64,000 bases of DNA from Mucilaginibacter sp. SMC90 (GCF_022811725.1 NZ_CP094527.1:2976001-3040000); one strand, 5' to 3'; numbered from the stretch's first letter, positions 36,511 through 45,137 are shown. Made by a program: numbers and translations. Notes: generated from the letters alone by a model not told the origin.

Positions 36511-36545
36511 GCAATGCCCTTGATTGAAAAATTAAGGGCATTTTC
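36511..36545. terminator. Hairpin terminator after DUF983 gene
   Basis: AATGCCCTT and AAGGGCATT (9-base arms) around a 12-base loop, with TTTTC downstream. Confidence 0.7.
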
Positions 36546-36655
36546 ATTTAAACCAAAGGGGTGTTGCCATAGTCATAATTACAACAAGTTTGATTTACAC
36601 AAATTTAATAAGTGTTTGAAATTAAGCTGTTTGTAATTACTTAAAATCTATTATC

Positions 36656-36808
36656 ATGAAAGCAAAACTTCAATCTCTGAAAGCCGATCTATATAATGTA
36701 TTTGTAGTTGGTAATGCCGATGACAGGCAGTTGGCAAAAGCATATTTCCTGTTAGCCATCCCTTTGTTTGCTATATTTTTCGGTTGGGGCTCATTTCCGA
36801 AATTCTAA
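36656..36808 (+). CDS. Small membrane protein, 50 residues
   Basis: Short reading frame from the ATG at 36656 to the TAA at 36808. Seen: an amphipathic charged first half (KLQSLKADLYNVFVVGNADD) and a hydrophobic C-terminal helix (YFLLAIPLFAIFFGWGSF), so one membrane span with the N-terminus in the cytoplasm. It has good local structure, is bracketed by terminators at 36511 and 36816, and uses codons like its neighbours. No family recognised. Confidence 0.55.
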   Translation: MKAKLQSLKADLYNVFVVGNADDRQLAKAYFLLAIPLFAIFFGWGSFPKF

Positions 36809-36815
36809 CCATAAA

Positions 36816-36847
36816 AAACAGTCGGTACATTTCTGTAACGACTGTTT
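36816..36847. terminator. Bidirectional hairpin terminator
   Basis: AACAGTCGGTAC pairs with GTAACGACTGTT with one mismatch, followed by a T/A rich end. Lies between the small plus-strand gene and the convergent gene at 36887. Confidence 0.7.
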
Positions 36848-36886
36848 ACAACTGTTCTTTAACTAATTAACTAACTATAAACTAAC

Positions 36887-37198
36887 TTATTTTTCATTTT
36901 GGTTTAAGCCAGCGTAATCTGCAGCCACAAGTAATTTCTTAAATGGCTTGTAGAGCTTTTTTTCAGGCTGAAGATTACTGGTGGTATGCCTGCTTAAGGC
37001 GTCATAGTGATGCATATCTGAAAATATAAGCCTGGTATTAATTTCCGAATTGTATAACGAATCATTATCTAAATTAATACCACTGCGCTGAGCAGGGTTG
37101 TTAAGTTTTTCTTCGGGTGTTGATGCAAATAAATTGGCGCAGGCTATTAAAACGAGGGATGCCGCAACCAAAACAAGAAAATGGTAGAATAATTTCAT
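36887..37198 (-). CDS. Small exported protein, possible lipoprotein
   Basis: 103 residues from the ATG at 37196-37198 (a TTG six bases upstream would add MLM). Seen: a strong hydrophobic signal (FYHFLVLVAASLVLIACANLF) with Ala-Cys that could act as a lipobox (LIAC). The mature part is short, charged, and has no recognised domain (IFSDMHHYDALSRHTTSNLQ). The gene is convergent with 36656-36808 and its C-terminus ends with NQNEK. Function unknown. Confidence 0.6.
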   Translation of the reverse strand: MKLFYHFLVLVAASLVLIACANLFASTPEEKLNNPAQRSGINLDNDSLYNSEINTRLIFSDMHHYDALSRHTTSNLQPEKKLYKPFKKLLVAADYAGLNQNEK

Positions 37199-37204
37199 AA
37201 GCAA

Positions 37205-37567
37205 GGTATAAGTTTTTAAAAATGTTTCAGTGATTACGGAAACAGATTATACTCCAAAAGTAGCCAACGCTTTAAAAAAAATAATCAGGGATTTCACCGT
37301 TTTGCGTACGTAGTTTTACGCAATTTATAATAGATTTGGGTGAATAATTAAATGTAGAAAGAAAAATTGATATAACATTATAATATCTGTAAAATTTTTC
37401 TTTTGTTAACTTTACTGAGGTATAACTGTGATAAAACTGTACAACACTACACAGTTTTTAATGTTGAATTTACTTAACGCATTTTTGAGCGATATTGAGA
37501 TATCTTCATAAATTAACACCAATGTGATATCCGGCAGGGGGTAAAAAGTCTTACTTTTGCCGGCAAT
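37205..37567. other. Gene-free AT-rich region before the HAD gene
   Basis: No coding frame seen. It holds one inverted repeat, TTGCGTA-8 bases-TACGCAA at 37302-37323, and the candidate promoter box at 37552 close to the HAD start. Confidence 0.6.
37552..37559 (+). promoter_or_regulatory. Candidate -7 box (TACTTTTG)
   Basis: Matches TAnnTTTG, 8 bases before the ATG of the HAD gene at 37568. No clear -33 element. Confidence 0.4.
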
Positions 37568-38212
37568 ATGAGTAATTCGCTTAAAAATAAATACGACAGC
37601 ATAATTTTTGACCTTGATGGCACGCTTTGGGATAGTACTGCTAACGTCGCCCTTGCGTGGCAGGCGGCTATAAGTAAGGTTGATTACATTAAAGAAGAAA
37701 TGACACAGGAACGCGTGCGTTCTATCACGGGTATGACCTATGATGCCATTTTTGATAAATTATTCCCCGAACTTACCGACGAGCAACGTAAAGAAGTGCA
37801 AACCCTTTGCGGTATTAGCGAGCTGGAGATATTGCACACAAAAGGAGGGGAGCTTTATCCTGAGTTGGCAGAAACACTTAAATACCTTGCAGCAAACTAC
37901 AAGCTATACATTGTAAGCAATTGCCAGAATGGTTACATCGAGCTGTTTTTGGACCTGAACCAATTGCATGGCCATTTTCTGGGCCACCAGTGTTTCGGTA
38001 CAAAAGGAAACCCGAAGGCAGATAATATCAAAGATGTAGTTAATGATCATCAGTTAAAAGCACCCGTTTATGTGGGTGATACCATGGGCGATTATAATGC
38101 TGCTAAACAAGCCGGGGTGCCATTCATATTTGCCAACTACGGTTTTGGTGTTGTGCCTGATGGCATGGTGGCAACTATCAGTAGTTTTGCCCAACTTAAA
38201 GAGCTGTTTTAA
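37568..38212 (+). CDS. HAD-superfamily phosphatase
   Basis: Cytoplasmic phosphatase of 214 residues, beta-phosphoglucomutase/phosphoglycolate-phosphatase-like group. Seen: catalytic motif I FDLDGTLWDS with the nucleophile Asp near residue 16, motif II near LYIVSNCQNG, motif III lysine in CFGTKGNPKADN and motif IV VYVGDTMGDYNAAKQAG. The cap is an alpha-helical C1 type between motifs I and II. Substrate not predictable. Followed by a 12-base inverted repeat without a U-tract (38231-38267) and then by the ABC transporter operon. Confidence 0.93.
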   Translation: MSNSLKNKYDSIIFDLDGTLWDSTANVALAWQAAISKVDYIKEEMTQERVRSITGMTYDAIFDKLFPELTDEQRKEVQTLCGISELEILHTKGGELYPELAETLKYLAANYKLYIVSNCQNGYIELFLDLNQLHGHFLGHQCFGTKGNPKADNIKDVVNDHQLKAPVYVGDTMGDYNAAKQAGVPFIFANYGFGVVPDGMVATISSFAQLKELF

Positions 38213-38230
38213 GTTTGTAATTTCTAAAAT

Positions 38231-38267
38231 CAATTTCGGATAAAGGTATGCCTGCTATCCGGAATTG
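38231..38267. other. Inverted repeat between HAD and ABC-transporter genes
   Basis: CAATTTCGGATA (38231-38242) pairs with TATCCGGAATTG (38256-38267) with one G-T pair. No run of T follows, so termination is uncertain; it could be a transcript structure or a site. Confidence 0.5.
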
Positions 38268-38366
38268 TAATGTGGTTTGCTGTATTGTTATAATCCAATT
38301 GTAAAACAATTAGAGGCTTTTACTATTGTACTTTCAGCTTTACAGCTAAAAATTTAATTTAGTAAA

Positions 38367-39341
38367 ATGAAGTTTATCAAATATCTGCCATTAGCTTTAA
38401 TTTTTATTTCCCTGGTATCATGTAAGCCTAAAACCAAAACAATGCAGGTGCCTGTAGTTGGTTTTGTTGATGCTTTTGAAGATGCTACCATTTCTCAAGC
38501 GCGCAAAGGTTTTACCGATGCTTTGGCTAAGAATGGATTTAGTGAAGAAAAGAAAACAGTGCAGATTGAGTATAGCAATGCACAGGGCGATATCCCTACA
38601 CTTACGCAAATTGTTAACCATTTTGTTACCGATAGCGTTAACCTGCTGGCAACATGTACAACATTATCAACAGTAACAGCGCTTCAAAAAACTAAAAATA
38701 TACCGGTTTTTGCAATGGTATCGCCAACTGCCCAGCGCATGAAGGTAGTTGATGCAAGCGGTAAAGCTCCGGCTAATCTTTTCGGCACGGTAGAGGACCT
38801 TAATTATATTGATACTTCTTTCAGCATTATCCCCAAACTACTTAAGCCAAAGGGCGCAAAGCTTGTAATTGGGATGATCTATAACCAATCAGAGCCCCAG
38901 TCGGCCGATGCTTTAAACCGGATCAAATCATTGGCTACCGGCTTAAATGTTAACATTGTGGCGCTTCCGTTAAACACCTCGGCCGATGCGCAGCTGGTAA
39001 CGCAATCGTTATTAAACAAAAATATCGATGCCTTTTTTGCTAACCCTGATAATACAGTTTTTGCATCTTTTGAAACCATCCTGAAAAACTGCAATCAGAA
39101 AAATATCCCCATTTTCACCAGCGAAGCGGGTTTGGTACAGCGCGGTGCCGTAGCTGCCTTTGGTGCAGACATTTACCAGTGGGGTTACCAGGCCGGCGAA
39201 CAGGCTGCCCAATATCTTAAAACTCATAAAACTGACGGCATGCAGCCCGAAATGGTGAAAATCAGGAAGAGGGTATATAATCCGGCAGCGGCTAAAAAAT
39301 ATAATATTACCATTCCGCCAAATTTCGAGCCTGTAAAATAG
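38367..39341 (+). CDS. ABC transporter substrate-binding lipoprotein
   Basis: Periplasmic or membrane-anchored solute-binding protein of 324 residues. Seen: signal plus lipobox LVSC near residue 19, and a periplasmic-binding-protein fold with PVVGFVDAFEDATISQARKG, ANLFGTVEDLNYIDTSFSII, NIPIFTSEAGLVQRGAVAAF. The family (ABC transporter substrate binding protein, PF04392-like, related to TrpX) usually pairs with a branched-chain-type permease and one ATPase, exactly as here (39342-40211 and 40208-40957). The substrate is unknown; tryptophan or another aromatic compound is a possibility from relatives. The permease gene begins at the next base after the stop. Confidence 0.92.
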   Translation: MKFIKYLPLALIFISLVSCKPKTKTMQVPVVGFVDAFEDATISQARKGFTDALAKNGFSEEKKTVQIEYSNAQGDIPTLTQIVNHFVTDSVNLLATCTTLSTVTALQKTKNIPVFAMVSPTAQRMKVVDASGKAPANLFGTVEDLNYIDTSFSIIPKLLKPKGAKLVIGMIYNQSEPQSADALNRIKSLATGLNVNIVALPLNTSADAQLVTQSLLNKNIDAFFANPDNTVFASFETILKNCNQKNIPIFTSEAGLVQRGAVAAFGADIYQWGYQAGEQAAQYLKTHKTDGMQPEMVKIRKRVYNPAAAKKYNITIPPNFEPVK

Positions 39342-40211
39342 ATGGATTTTTACCTTACCGCTTTACTGCAAGGCCTTTGCTTTTCGGCCATAGCGCTGGG
39401 GATTTATATATCCATGAAGATCTTTAACATTCCGGATATCACAACCGACGGCAGTTACACCCTGGGCGGTGTAGTTACCGCAGTGTTATTGACCAACCAC
39501 CAGCCCACCTACATTATTTTACCTGCTGTGATTTTGGCGGGAGGAACAGCAGGTGCAGTTACGGGGATTATTCACACCAAGTTAAAGATCAATGCACTGC
39601 TGGCCGGCATCCTGGTCATGACTGCACTTTATTCTGTTAACCTAACTATTTTAGGCCGGTCGAATTTGCCGCTTATTAATTTGCCTTCATTATTTACTAT
39701 ATTAAATGTGGTGAAAGATCCTAATCAAAACACTTTTTGGATCCTTGCCATTTTTGTTATAGTTATTACTTTTCTTATTGGTTATCTGCTCAAAACAGAT
39801 TTCGGCATAGCCATGCGTGCAACGGGCAACAGCGAATCCATGATCCGGTCGTTGGGGGTAAATACCGATAGAATGAAGATCACAGGTTTAGCGTTAGCAA
39901 ACGCGCTTACTGCCTTAAGCGGTTATCTTGTAGCCCAGTTTCAGGGCTTTGCCGATATCAGTATGGGGATCGGGATTGTAATAGTTGGCCTCGGCTCGGT
40001 AATCATAGCCGAAACGCTCATAAATTGGTTAAAACTCACTTCGGTATGGTTAAGCCTTGTATTGGTGCTAACAGGTGCAGTGATATTTCAGTTGGTATTA
40101 GCGTTTACGCTATCGGTAGGAGTAGACCCTAAATTGCTAAAGATAGTTACAGCTGGCTTTGTATTGGTAATTGTGAGCCTGCCGCGTTTATCCTTATTAA
40201 AATCATCATGA
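39342..40211 (+). CDS. ABC transporter permease (branched-chain-type family)
   Basis: Inner-membrane permease of 289 residues. Seen: about eight hydrophobic helices with the family motifs FNIPDITTDGSYTLGGVV, LLAGILVMTALYSVNLTILG and GFADISMGIGIVIVGLGSVI, as in LivH/TrpY-like permeases (BPD_transp_2). One subunit only, so a homodimer channel is expected. It follows the binding protein with no gap and overlaps the ATPase gene by 4 bases (ATGA), giving a translationally coupled operon. Confidence 0.94.
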   Translation: MDFYLTALLQGLCFSAIALGIYISMKIFNIPDITTDGSYTLGGVVTAVLLTNHQPTYIILPAVILAGGTAGAVTGIIHTKLKINALLAGILVMTALYSVNLTILGRSNLPLINLPSLFTILNVVKDPNQNTFWILAIFVIVITFLIGYLLKTDFGIAMRATGNSESMIRSLGVNTDRMKITGLALANALTALSGYLVAQFQGFADISMGIGIVIVGLGSVIIAETLINWLKLTSVWLSLVLVLTGAVIFQLVLAFTLSVGVDPKLLKIVTAGFVLVIVSLPRLSLLKSS

Positions 40212-40957
40212 TAACGATAACCGACGTACATAAAATATTCAATAAAGGTAAAGCAAACCAGGTAAAAGCAGTTAATGGTGTTACGCTGGAGATCAAAAGC
40301 GGCGAGTTTTTGGTGGTGGTGGGTTCAAATGGCTCAGGTAAAACCACCATGCTTAATTTAATTGCCGGCAGCGTATTGCCCGACACGGGCACAATTAGTA
40401 TTGATGATACCGACGTAACTAAGCTCCCCGATTACAAACGAAGCCAGTGGATTGCAAGAGTATTCCAAAACCCGTTGAGCGGTACTGCGCCAGATCTTAG
40501 TATTTTAGATAATTTCCGCCTCGCTTCGCTCCGAACCAAAGCAAAAGGGTTGTCAGTTGGGGTAAACGATGCTTTTAAGAAACAGGTGCAGGAAAAAGTG
40601 GCCAGTCTTGGCATGGGTTTGCAGGATAAGATAGACCAGCCTATGGGTACCTTATCAGGCGGGCAGCGGCAGGCGCTTACACTGCTGATGAGCGTTATGG
40701 ACAGCTGCAAGGTTTTACTGCTTGATGAACCCACAGCAGCCCTCGACCCGCGTTCGGCCGAAGTAGTAATGCGGACAGCTGATACACTGATTAGCGAATT
40801 TGAATTGACCGCAGTATTCATTACGCACAATTTAAAGGATGCCTTTAATTATGGCACAAGGATAATACAAATGGGTGAAGGCTTGATTATTAATGATTTA
40901 TCTGGAAAAGATAAAGCCGCTTTAAAACAAAACGACTTGTTTGACTGGTTTGCTTAA
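40208..40957 (+). CDS. ABC transporter ATP-binding protein
   Basis: Cytoplasmic ATPase of 249 residues powering the importer made of 38367-40211. Seen: Walker A GSNGSGKTTML, Q-loop ARVFQNPLSGT, signature GTLSGGQRQALTL, Walker B KVLLLDEPTAALDPRS and the switch histidine in TAVFITHNLKDA. Overlaps the permease stop by 4 bases. A small gene (40992) follows 34 bases later and may be transcribed with it up to the terminator at 41227. Confidence 0.95.
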   Translation: MITITDVHKIFNKGKANQVKAVNGVTLEIKSGEFLVVVGSNGSGKTTMLNLIAGSVLPDTGTISIDDTDVTKLPDYKRSQWIARVFQNPLSGTAPDLSILDNFRLASLRTKAKGLSVGVNDAFKKQVQEKVASLGMGLQDKIDQPMGTLSGGQRQALTLLMSVMDSCKVLLLDEPTAALDPRSAEVVMRTADTLISEFELTAVFITHNLKDAFNYGTRIIQMGEGLIINDLSGKDKAALKQNDLFDWFA

Positions 40958-40991
40958 AAATTGGCAGAGTAATTGTATAAGTATTTGTACT

Positions 40992-41237
40992 ATGAAAAAC
41001 AATAATTTTGCAACCATATCGGATGCTTATCAGTTAGTAAGCGGCGCTAAAATAAAAGGGAAAAAACACGACGAAATATTTGAACTTGGTGCGTACGATG
41101 CCCTGAAAAGAGGCTACGTACTTTACCCGCTTGAACAAGGTGTTAAGTTTGATGACTTCAGCGTAATGATATCTGAAAAAGAATTAAAAAATAACTTCCT
41201 GATTGAGGCAGTTAAACAAAACGCCATAGCAGCTTAA
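40992..41237 (+). CDS. Small protein of unknown function downstream of the ABC operon
   Basis: 81 residues from the ATG at 40992. Soluble, mixed alpha/beta, with the segments FATISDAYQLVSGAKIKGKK and DALKRGYVLYPLEQGVKFDD; no signal or membrane helix and no recognised family. A reading from 40941 would overlap the ATPase gene and is less likely. The stop lies inside the stem of the terminator at 41227-41257. Confidence 0.65.
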   Translation: MKNNNFATISDAYQLVSGAKIKGKKHDEIFELGAYDALKRGYVLYPLEQGVKFDDFSVMISEKELKNNFLIEAVKQNAIAA

Positions 41238-41257
41238 TTTCAGGCTGCTATTTTTTT
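41227..41257 (+). terminator. Rho-independent terminator overlapping a stop codon
   Basis: TAGCAGC (41227-41233) pairs with GCTGCTA (41244-41250) around a 10-base loop, followed by TTTTTTT. The left arm contains the last sense codons of 40992-41237. Confidence 0.8.
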
Positions 41258-41328
41258 ACCCGTACTTTTTCTGGTCATAAAAAGGCAATAGACCTCATAC
41301 ACAATGCAATTGAGTTTGTGTATGCGTG

Positions 41329-41523
41329 TTATTTCTTGCTTTTCTCATGCAATAATTGTAGGTTTGCACATATAAAGTACAAACCGATGTTGTTTAATAA
41401 ATCATTCTGCTCAGTAATTATGTGGCCCATGGGGTTGCAACAGAAGGGTTTTGCATCGATAATTCTCTTCTCAACTCCGGTATAGCGGTTTCGAAGTACC
41501 CAAACCGATCCTACATTTACCAC
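41329..41523 (-). CDS. Doubtful small reading frame
   Basis: 64 codons with only a GTG start (41521-41523). Contains KRIIDAKPFCCNPMGHIITE and hydrophobic LNNIGLYFICANLQLL but no signal or known domain. It fills most of the 41258-41579 gap and is divergent from the TPR gene; it may be non-coding. Confidence 0.25.
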   Translation of the reverse strand: MVNVGSVWVLRNRYTGVEKRIIDAKPFCCNPMGHIITEQNDLLNNIGLYFICANLQLLHEKSKK

Positions 41524-41579
41524 ATTTTTATAACATTAAGTCTTACTTAAACGTAAGCTTACTGAATTTGAAATTTTAT

Positions 41580-42101
41580 ATGGACAATTATTATTCAATT
41601 GAAGAAAAGTACCTCCAGGCTGTTGATGAACTATCGTTCGGCGAAACACCAAAGGGCTTAAATATATTAAACCAGATCGTAGCAGATGAGCCATTTTTTG
41701 CAAGGGCTCATTACCAGTTAGGCATGATCCATTATTACAAGATCCAGGATTACCAAACCGCGGGCTATCATTTTAAAACCTGTATGGAACTGGAGCCATC
41801 ATTTCCGGATAACTATACTCATTATCTTGATTTGGTAGTTTTTTTGGGTATGGAAAAATCAGTTGCAACTATTTCGGCCCAGGCTTTGACAACTCCCGGC
41901 GTAAATAAGGCTCGCATTTTTGATTTGCTTGGTTTGTTTTACGAAAAGCAAAAGGACTGGAATAAAGCCTTGCGCTATTATCAGGAAGCTTTTATGGAGG
42001 TTACGGAAAAAGATGATCGTAAAGATATCGAAGACAGTCTTAAGCGGGTGCGATCAAAAATGAAACAGAAACAGGCTTATACCTACTTTATTACCGAATA
42101 A
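41580..42101 (+). CDS. Tetratricopeptide-repeat protein, cytoplasmic
   Basis: 173 residues from the ATG at 41580 (a TTG at 41568 would add four residues). No signal peptide. Seen: TPR-like pairs GLNILNQIVADEPFFARAHY, AGYHFKTCMELEPSFPDNY, and ARIFDLLGLFYEKQKDWNKA followed by LRYYQEAFMEV. Presumed adaptor; partner unknown. A terminator follows at 42128. Confidence 0.85.
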   Translation: MDNYYSIEEKYLQAVDELSFGETPKGLNILNQIVADEPFFARAHYQLGMIHYYKIQDYQTAGYHFKTCMELEPSFPDNYTHYLDLVVFLGMEKSVATISAQALTTPGVNKARIFDLLGLFYEKQKDWNKALRYYQEAFMEVTEKDDRKDIEDSLKRVRSKMKQKQAYTYFITE

Positions 42102-42127
42102 TATGGTAAACTGTTATTTGGATAATT

Positions 42128-42162
42128 AAAGAATAGGCCCCTGAAGAAGGGGCTTATTCTTT
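42128..42162. terminator. Bidirectional hairpin terminator
   Basis: AAAGAATAGGCCCCT pairs with AGGGGCTTATTCTTT, with one G-T pair, around a 5-base loop. It serves the TPR gene and can serve the convergent ctlX gene. Confidence 0.85.
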
Positions 42163-42322
42163 AATAAAAAAATCTAAATTAATAACGTATGTTTAAAGAT
42201 ACGTTATTTGTGTAAGTTGTTGTTATACAGTTAAGATACAATTTTTGTGAAAAGTGTGCAGAGGTTGGAAATGGCGTTGTTGTAATTAAATTGCTGCTTT
42301 AATATATAGATGATGATGAACC

Positions 42323-42424
42323 ATGCCTAAATATTTAGCGAAACAGGCTTTGTTACTTGCTGTTATAGCCATAGTTGTTTTTCTATTCAAGTATTTGGTG
42401 GCGCTGTATGCCATTAACAGATAA
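42323..42424 (+). CDS. Possible 33-residue single-span membrane peptide
   Basis: ATG at 42323 to TAA at 42422-42424. Seen: a basic start (MPKYLAKQA) and one hydrophobic helix (LLLAVIAIVVFLFKYLVALY). It stops exactly one base before the end of the convergent ctlX gene. Hydrophobic composition could arise by chance in AT-rich DNA; no family recognised. Confidence 0.35.
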   Translation: MPKYLAKQALLLAVIAIVVFLFKYLVALYAINR

Positions 42425-43348
42425 TTAAATCTGAATGCCCGGTAAATGCACTTCGGCCATCATACACCTTGCGCTGCCGCCACCATTTGTTTCAATGGTA
42501 TTAATGTCAGCATAAACCAGCTTGCCATACTTTTGTAAAGCCGAGCGCTGGGTATCGTTCAAGGCATTAAAGGCGTTTTCAGACATCATGATCAACGTTT
42601 CTCCTGCTTTATTTTTTACTTCGAGCATGTTGCCCGCAAATCGGTTCATCTGCTCAAAGGTAATCTCGATAACTTCTCTGTGTGATGATTTTAATAATTC
42701 TGTAACCGTTATCCTCTCATGCGGATTGGGGATGCTATTTAAACAGATCACGGCAAACCCACTGCCAATACACATCAATACATTAGTGTGATAAATGGCT
42801 TTACCCTTTTCATCAACAGCTTCAAAGCTGACGGCCTGATAGCCTGATTGCTCACAGAAATAGTTAAGTACATCTTTATCTGTGCGGGGCGAAAGGCAGG
42901 CGTATGCTATTTTATTGTCCCTGTCAAGCACCATGCTGCCTGTTCCCTCTAAAAAGCGGTGTTCATGCTCAAAGCGGCTCAGGTCAATTACGTGTGCCAC
43001 TTTAAATTTATCTTCCAGATCGGTTATGATATCTTCCCTGCGCTCAAGCCTGCGGTTTTCGGCTTGCATAGGGTACAGGAAAACACCGCCATCGCTATGA
43101 AACGACACCCAGTTGTTTGGAAATATCGAATCAGGCGTATAGGGCTGGGGGGTATCATCTATAACTGTAACATCCACACCGTTATGACGCAAAACGTTAA
43201 CCATTCCATTAAACTCGCTCAATGCTTTTTCCTGTACACCATTCTTTTCGGTATCCCGATTTTGAAAAGCGTTGCTTGCAGCAGTTTCCTCATTAAACCC
43301 GAAATTAACCGGGCGGATCATTAATATATGTGATGTTGACTGACTCAT
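42425..43348 (-). CDS. ctlX: Citrulline utilization hydrolase CtlX-type
   Basis: Cytoplasmic guanidino-group-modifying (pentein) enzyme of 307 residues. Seen: start ILMIRPVNFGFNEETAASNA, PDSIFPNNWVSFHSDGGVFL, LEGTGSMVLDRDNKIAYACL, YHTNVLMCIGSGFAVICLNS and the C-terminal catalytic cysteine Cys295 in GGGSARCMMAEVHLPG. These match the family named CtlX in arginine/citrulline use, related to dimethylargininase. It lies on the same strand as the arginine-deiminase-like gene (43495), separated by a palindromic repeat, so the two probably act on related compounds. Confidence 0.9.
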   Translation of the reverse strand: MSQSTSHILMIRPVNFGFNEETAASNAFQNRDTEKNGVQEKALSEFNGMVNVLRHNGVDVTVIDDTPQPYTPDSIFPNNWVSFHSDGGVFLYPMQAENRRLERREDIITDLEDKFKVAHVIDLSRFEHEHRFLEGTGSMVLDRDNKIAYACLSPRTDKDVLNYFCEQSGYQAVSFEAVDEKGKAIYHTNVLMCIGSGFAVICLNSIPNPHERITVTELLKSSHREVIEITFEQMNRFAGNMLEVKNKAGETLIMMSENAFNALNDTQRSALQKYGKLVYADINTIETNGGGSARCMMAEVHLPGIQI

Positions 43349-43355
43349 AATTTTT

Positions 43356-43511
43356 GTCTGAACCTTGATTTATGGGATTAATGGATTAATAGGATTTTTG
43401 TTTGAACAGGATTTAGGATTTTGCTTTAAGCGGGATTTATAGAATATCTGAATTTTATTTATCTGATCAAATCCCATAAATCAAACAAATCCGTTTAATC
43501 CCGGTTCAGAA
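43356..43511. repeat. Inverted repeat (family B) between ctlX and the arginine-deiminase-like gene
   Basis: Outer ends CTGAACC (43358-43364) and GGTTCAG (43503-43509) and inner arms GATTTATGGGATT (43367-43379) with AATCCCATAAATC (43470-43482) are complementary. Reiterated GGATT/AATCC motifs fill the centre. This is the type of repeat common between Bacteroidota genes. Its right end codes for the last codons of the arginine-deiminase-like gene. Confidence 0.8.
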
Positions 43512-44949
43512 TATTGTCCCTTAATATCGGCATGCTCATACAATGAAAACCACCGCGGGCACGGGAAAGTTCTGCCGAGGGCATTAATATCAGTGTATTG
43601 GTTAAGCTTTGTGGATCAAGCTCATTGCTCTCAAACTTTTGAATTAAATCTGCTACCCTGATCACATCAAAACCTGCTTCTTTAAATGCTTCTACAGTTT
43701 TGTCATTACGGTCGTATCCAACAACTACGCCTTCTTTTAACGCAAGCAGGTTGCAGGAATCTGTCCATTGCTCGCGGGCATCAAAAGGGAATGTATTATT
43801 GCCCGAGTAAATAAACTTTGTTTTTGTGCCGCTTTTGAGATCGTTTTCACTAATATCTGCAAGTAAATCTTCAATACAGCCAAATAATTTCGGTTTTTCA
43901 TCTTTTTCAAACTGAACAATTTCTGCCCGTTCTTTTTGTTTCTTATCGGCAAACCATGATATAGGTTCACGTTCTTCAACAGGTGCTTCCGCAGCAGCAA
44001 GTGATCGCAGTAATACCCAGGTATCGCGCTTTACTTGTGTAAAAACGGTATCAATATGCATGTAATCACGCTTATTGGGGATCTTTACTATGGTTACTTT
44101 TTTCACCACATCGTGTTCAAAAAGTAGCCTGATGGCTTCGTTGGCACCGCTGACAGAGGTGCGTTCGCTGCAGCCAATCACCAAATGATCGGGGCTAACC
44201 ATCATCACATCGCCTCCCTCTAAAGTTGTGCGGCCTTCAGCATCTTCGCCCGGGCGTAAAAAATGCTGGGCTGTTTCGGGGATCTCTAAAATATTATCGC
44301 GATAAGCTTCAAACAGCGGGTGGTTGAAAAAGATGTACCGCATCAGCAGCGTTTCGCGGAAACGGGCCTTTTTTGCAGGTTTATTGAGCAGCATGTGCTT
44401 ATTAACCGCTATTCCCAGATCTCTCGAAAAAATAAGATTGGGAATAGGTGCAAAGATCATTTCTTCGGTTGTTAACGATCCTGAAATAAAGATCTTGGCC
44501 AGCTCAACCGGATCGGTATCGGTAAGCTGCTGCTGTAAACGGTAATTGCAGCTTTCAACGGCGCATACCGAAGCCACCAGTTTTTTGCGGATATCCGGCT
44601 GCTGTAATATATCAGCCAGCAGGGTTTGTATTTCGATTACTTTATCTGATGAATGAAAGCCAGCGTTGTCGGGCTTAAAAAAAGAGCGGTTAGTGGTTTC
44701 ATCATCAATTTGATTTAGCTTACCTTTTATTTTGTCAGGGTCAAGAAAATAAAGCAATAGTTTTACGTAATAGTCGTATTCGTTTCTGCGCACAGTATCC
44801 AAATGAATTATATCCTCAAAAAGCCAGTCCTGTGCCTTTGATGGTACAACTTTGCCCAGTCCGCTATCCGGACTATGAATAAGCAGGGTGCGCAGTGTGC
44901 CAATTTCGGAAGTTACATCTATTTTAAAATCGGAGTTGGTTATTGTCAT
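43495..44949 (-). CDS. Arginine-deiminase-family enzyme (pentein)
   Basis: 484-residue cytoplasmic enzyme expected to hydrolyse arginine to citrulline and ammonia, or act on a similar guanidine. Seen: GTLRTLLIHSPDSGLGKVVP, NLIFSRDLGIAVN (FTRD-type motif), TLEGGDVMMVSPDHLVIGC, RDYMHIDTVFTQVKRDTWV and the nucleophile cysteine Cys470 in RARGGFHCMSMPILRDN. The histidine and EGGD acids of the family are present. It is longer than the classical 400-residue enzyme, with an insertion after HIDTVFT. Its last five codons (LNRD and the stop) fall inside the family B repeat. Confidence 0.9.
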   Translation of the reverse strand: MTITNSDFKIDVTSEIGTLRTLLIHSPDSGLGKVVPSKAQDWLFEDIIHLDTVRRNEYDYYVKLLLYFLDPDKIKGKLNQIDDETTNRSFFKPDNAGFHSSDKVIEIQTLLADILQQPDIRKKLVASVCAVESCNYRLQQQLTDTDPVELAKIFISGSLTTEEMIFAPIPNLIFSRDLGIAVNKHMLLNKPAKKARFRETLLMRYIFFNHPLFEAYRDNILEIPETAQHFLRPGEDAEGRTTLEGGDVMMVSPDHLVIGCSERTSVSGANEAIRLLFEHDVVKKVTIVKIPNKRDYMHIDTVFTQVKRDTWVLLRSLAAAEAPVEEREPISWFADKKQKERAEIVQFEKDEKPKLFGCIEDLLADISENDLKSGTKTKFIYSGNNTFPFDAREQWTDSCNLLALKEGVVVGYDRNDKTVEAFKEAGFDVIRVADLIQKFESNELDPQSLTNTLILMPSAELSRARGGFHCMSMPILRDNILNRD

Positions 44950-45137
44950 AAAACACTATATCGTACACAAATCTATCAGAAATTAAATTACAAAACAGGG
45001 CAACTGCCGGTAAATTTAGGTACAGCTTAAATAAGCGTAAAAGTTGTGGTAACTGGTTGATGTTTAAAATCATGTTATGAAAGTGATATAAATTGTTTTA
45101 ATTTTATTTCTATTGCCTAACCTGCTATTTCCTGCCT

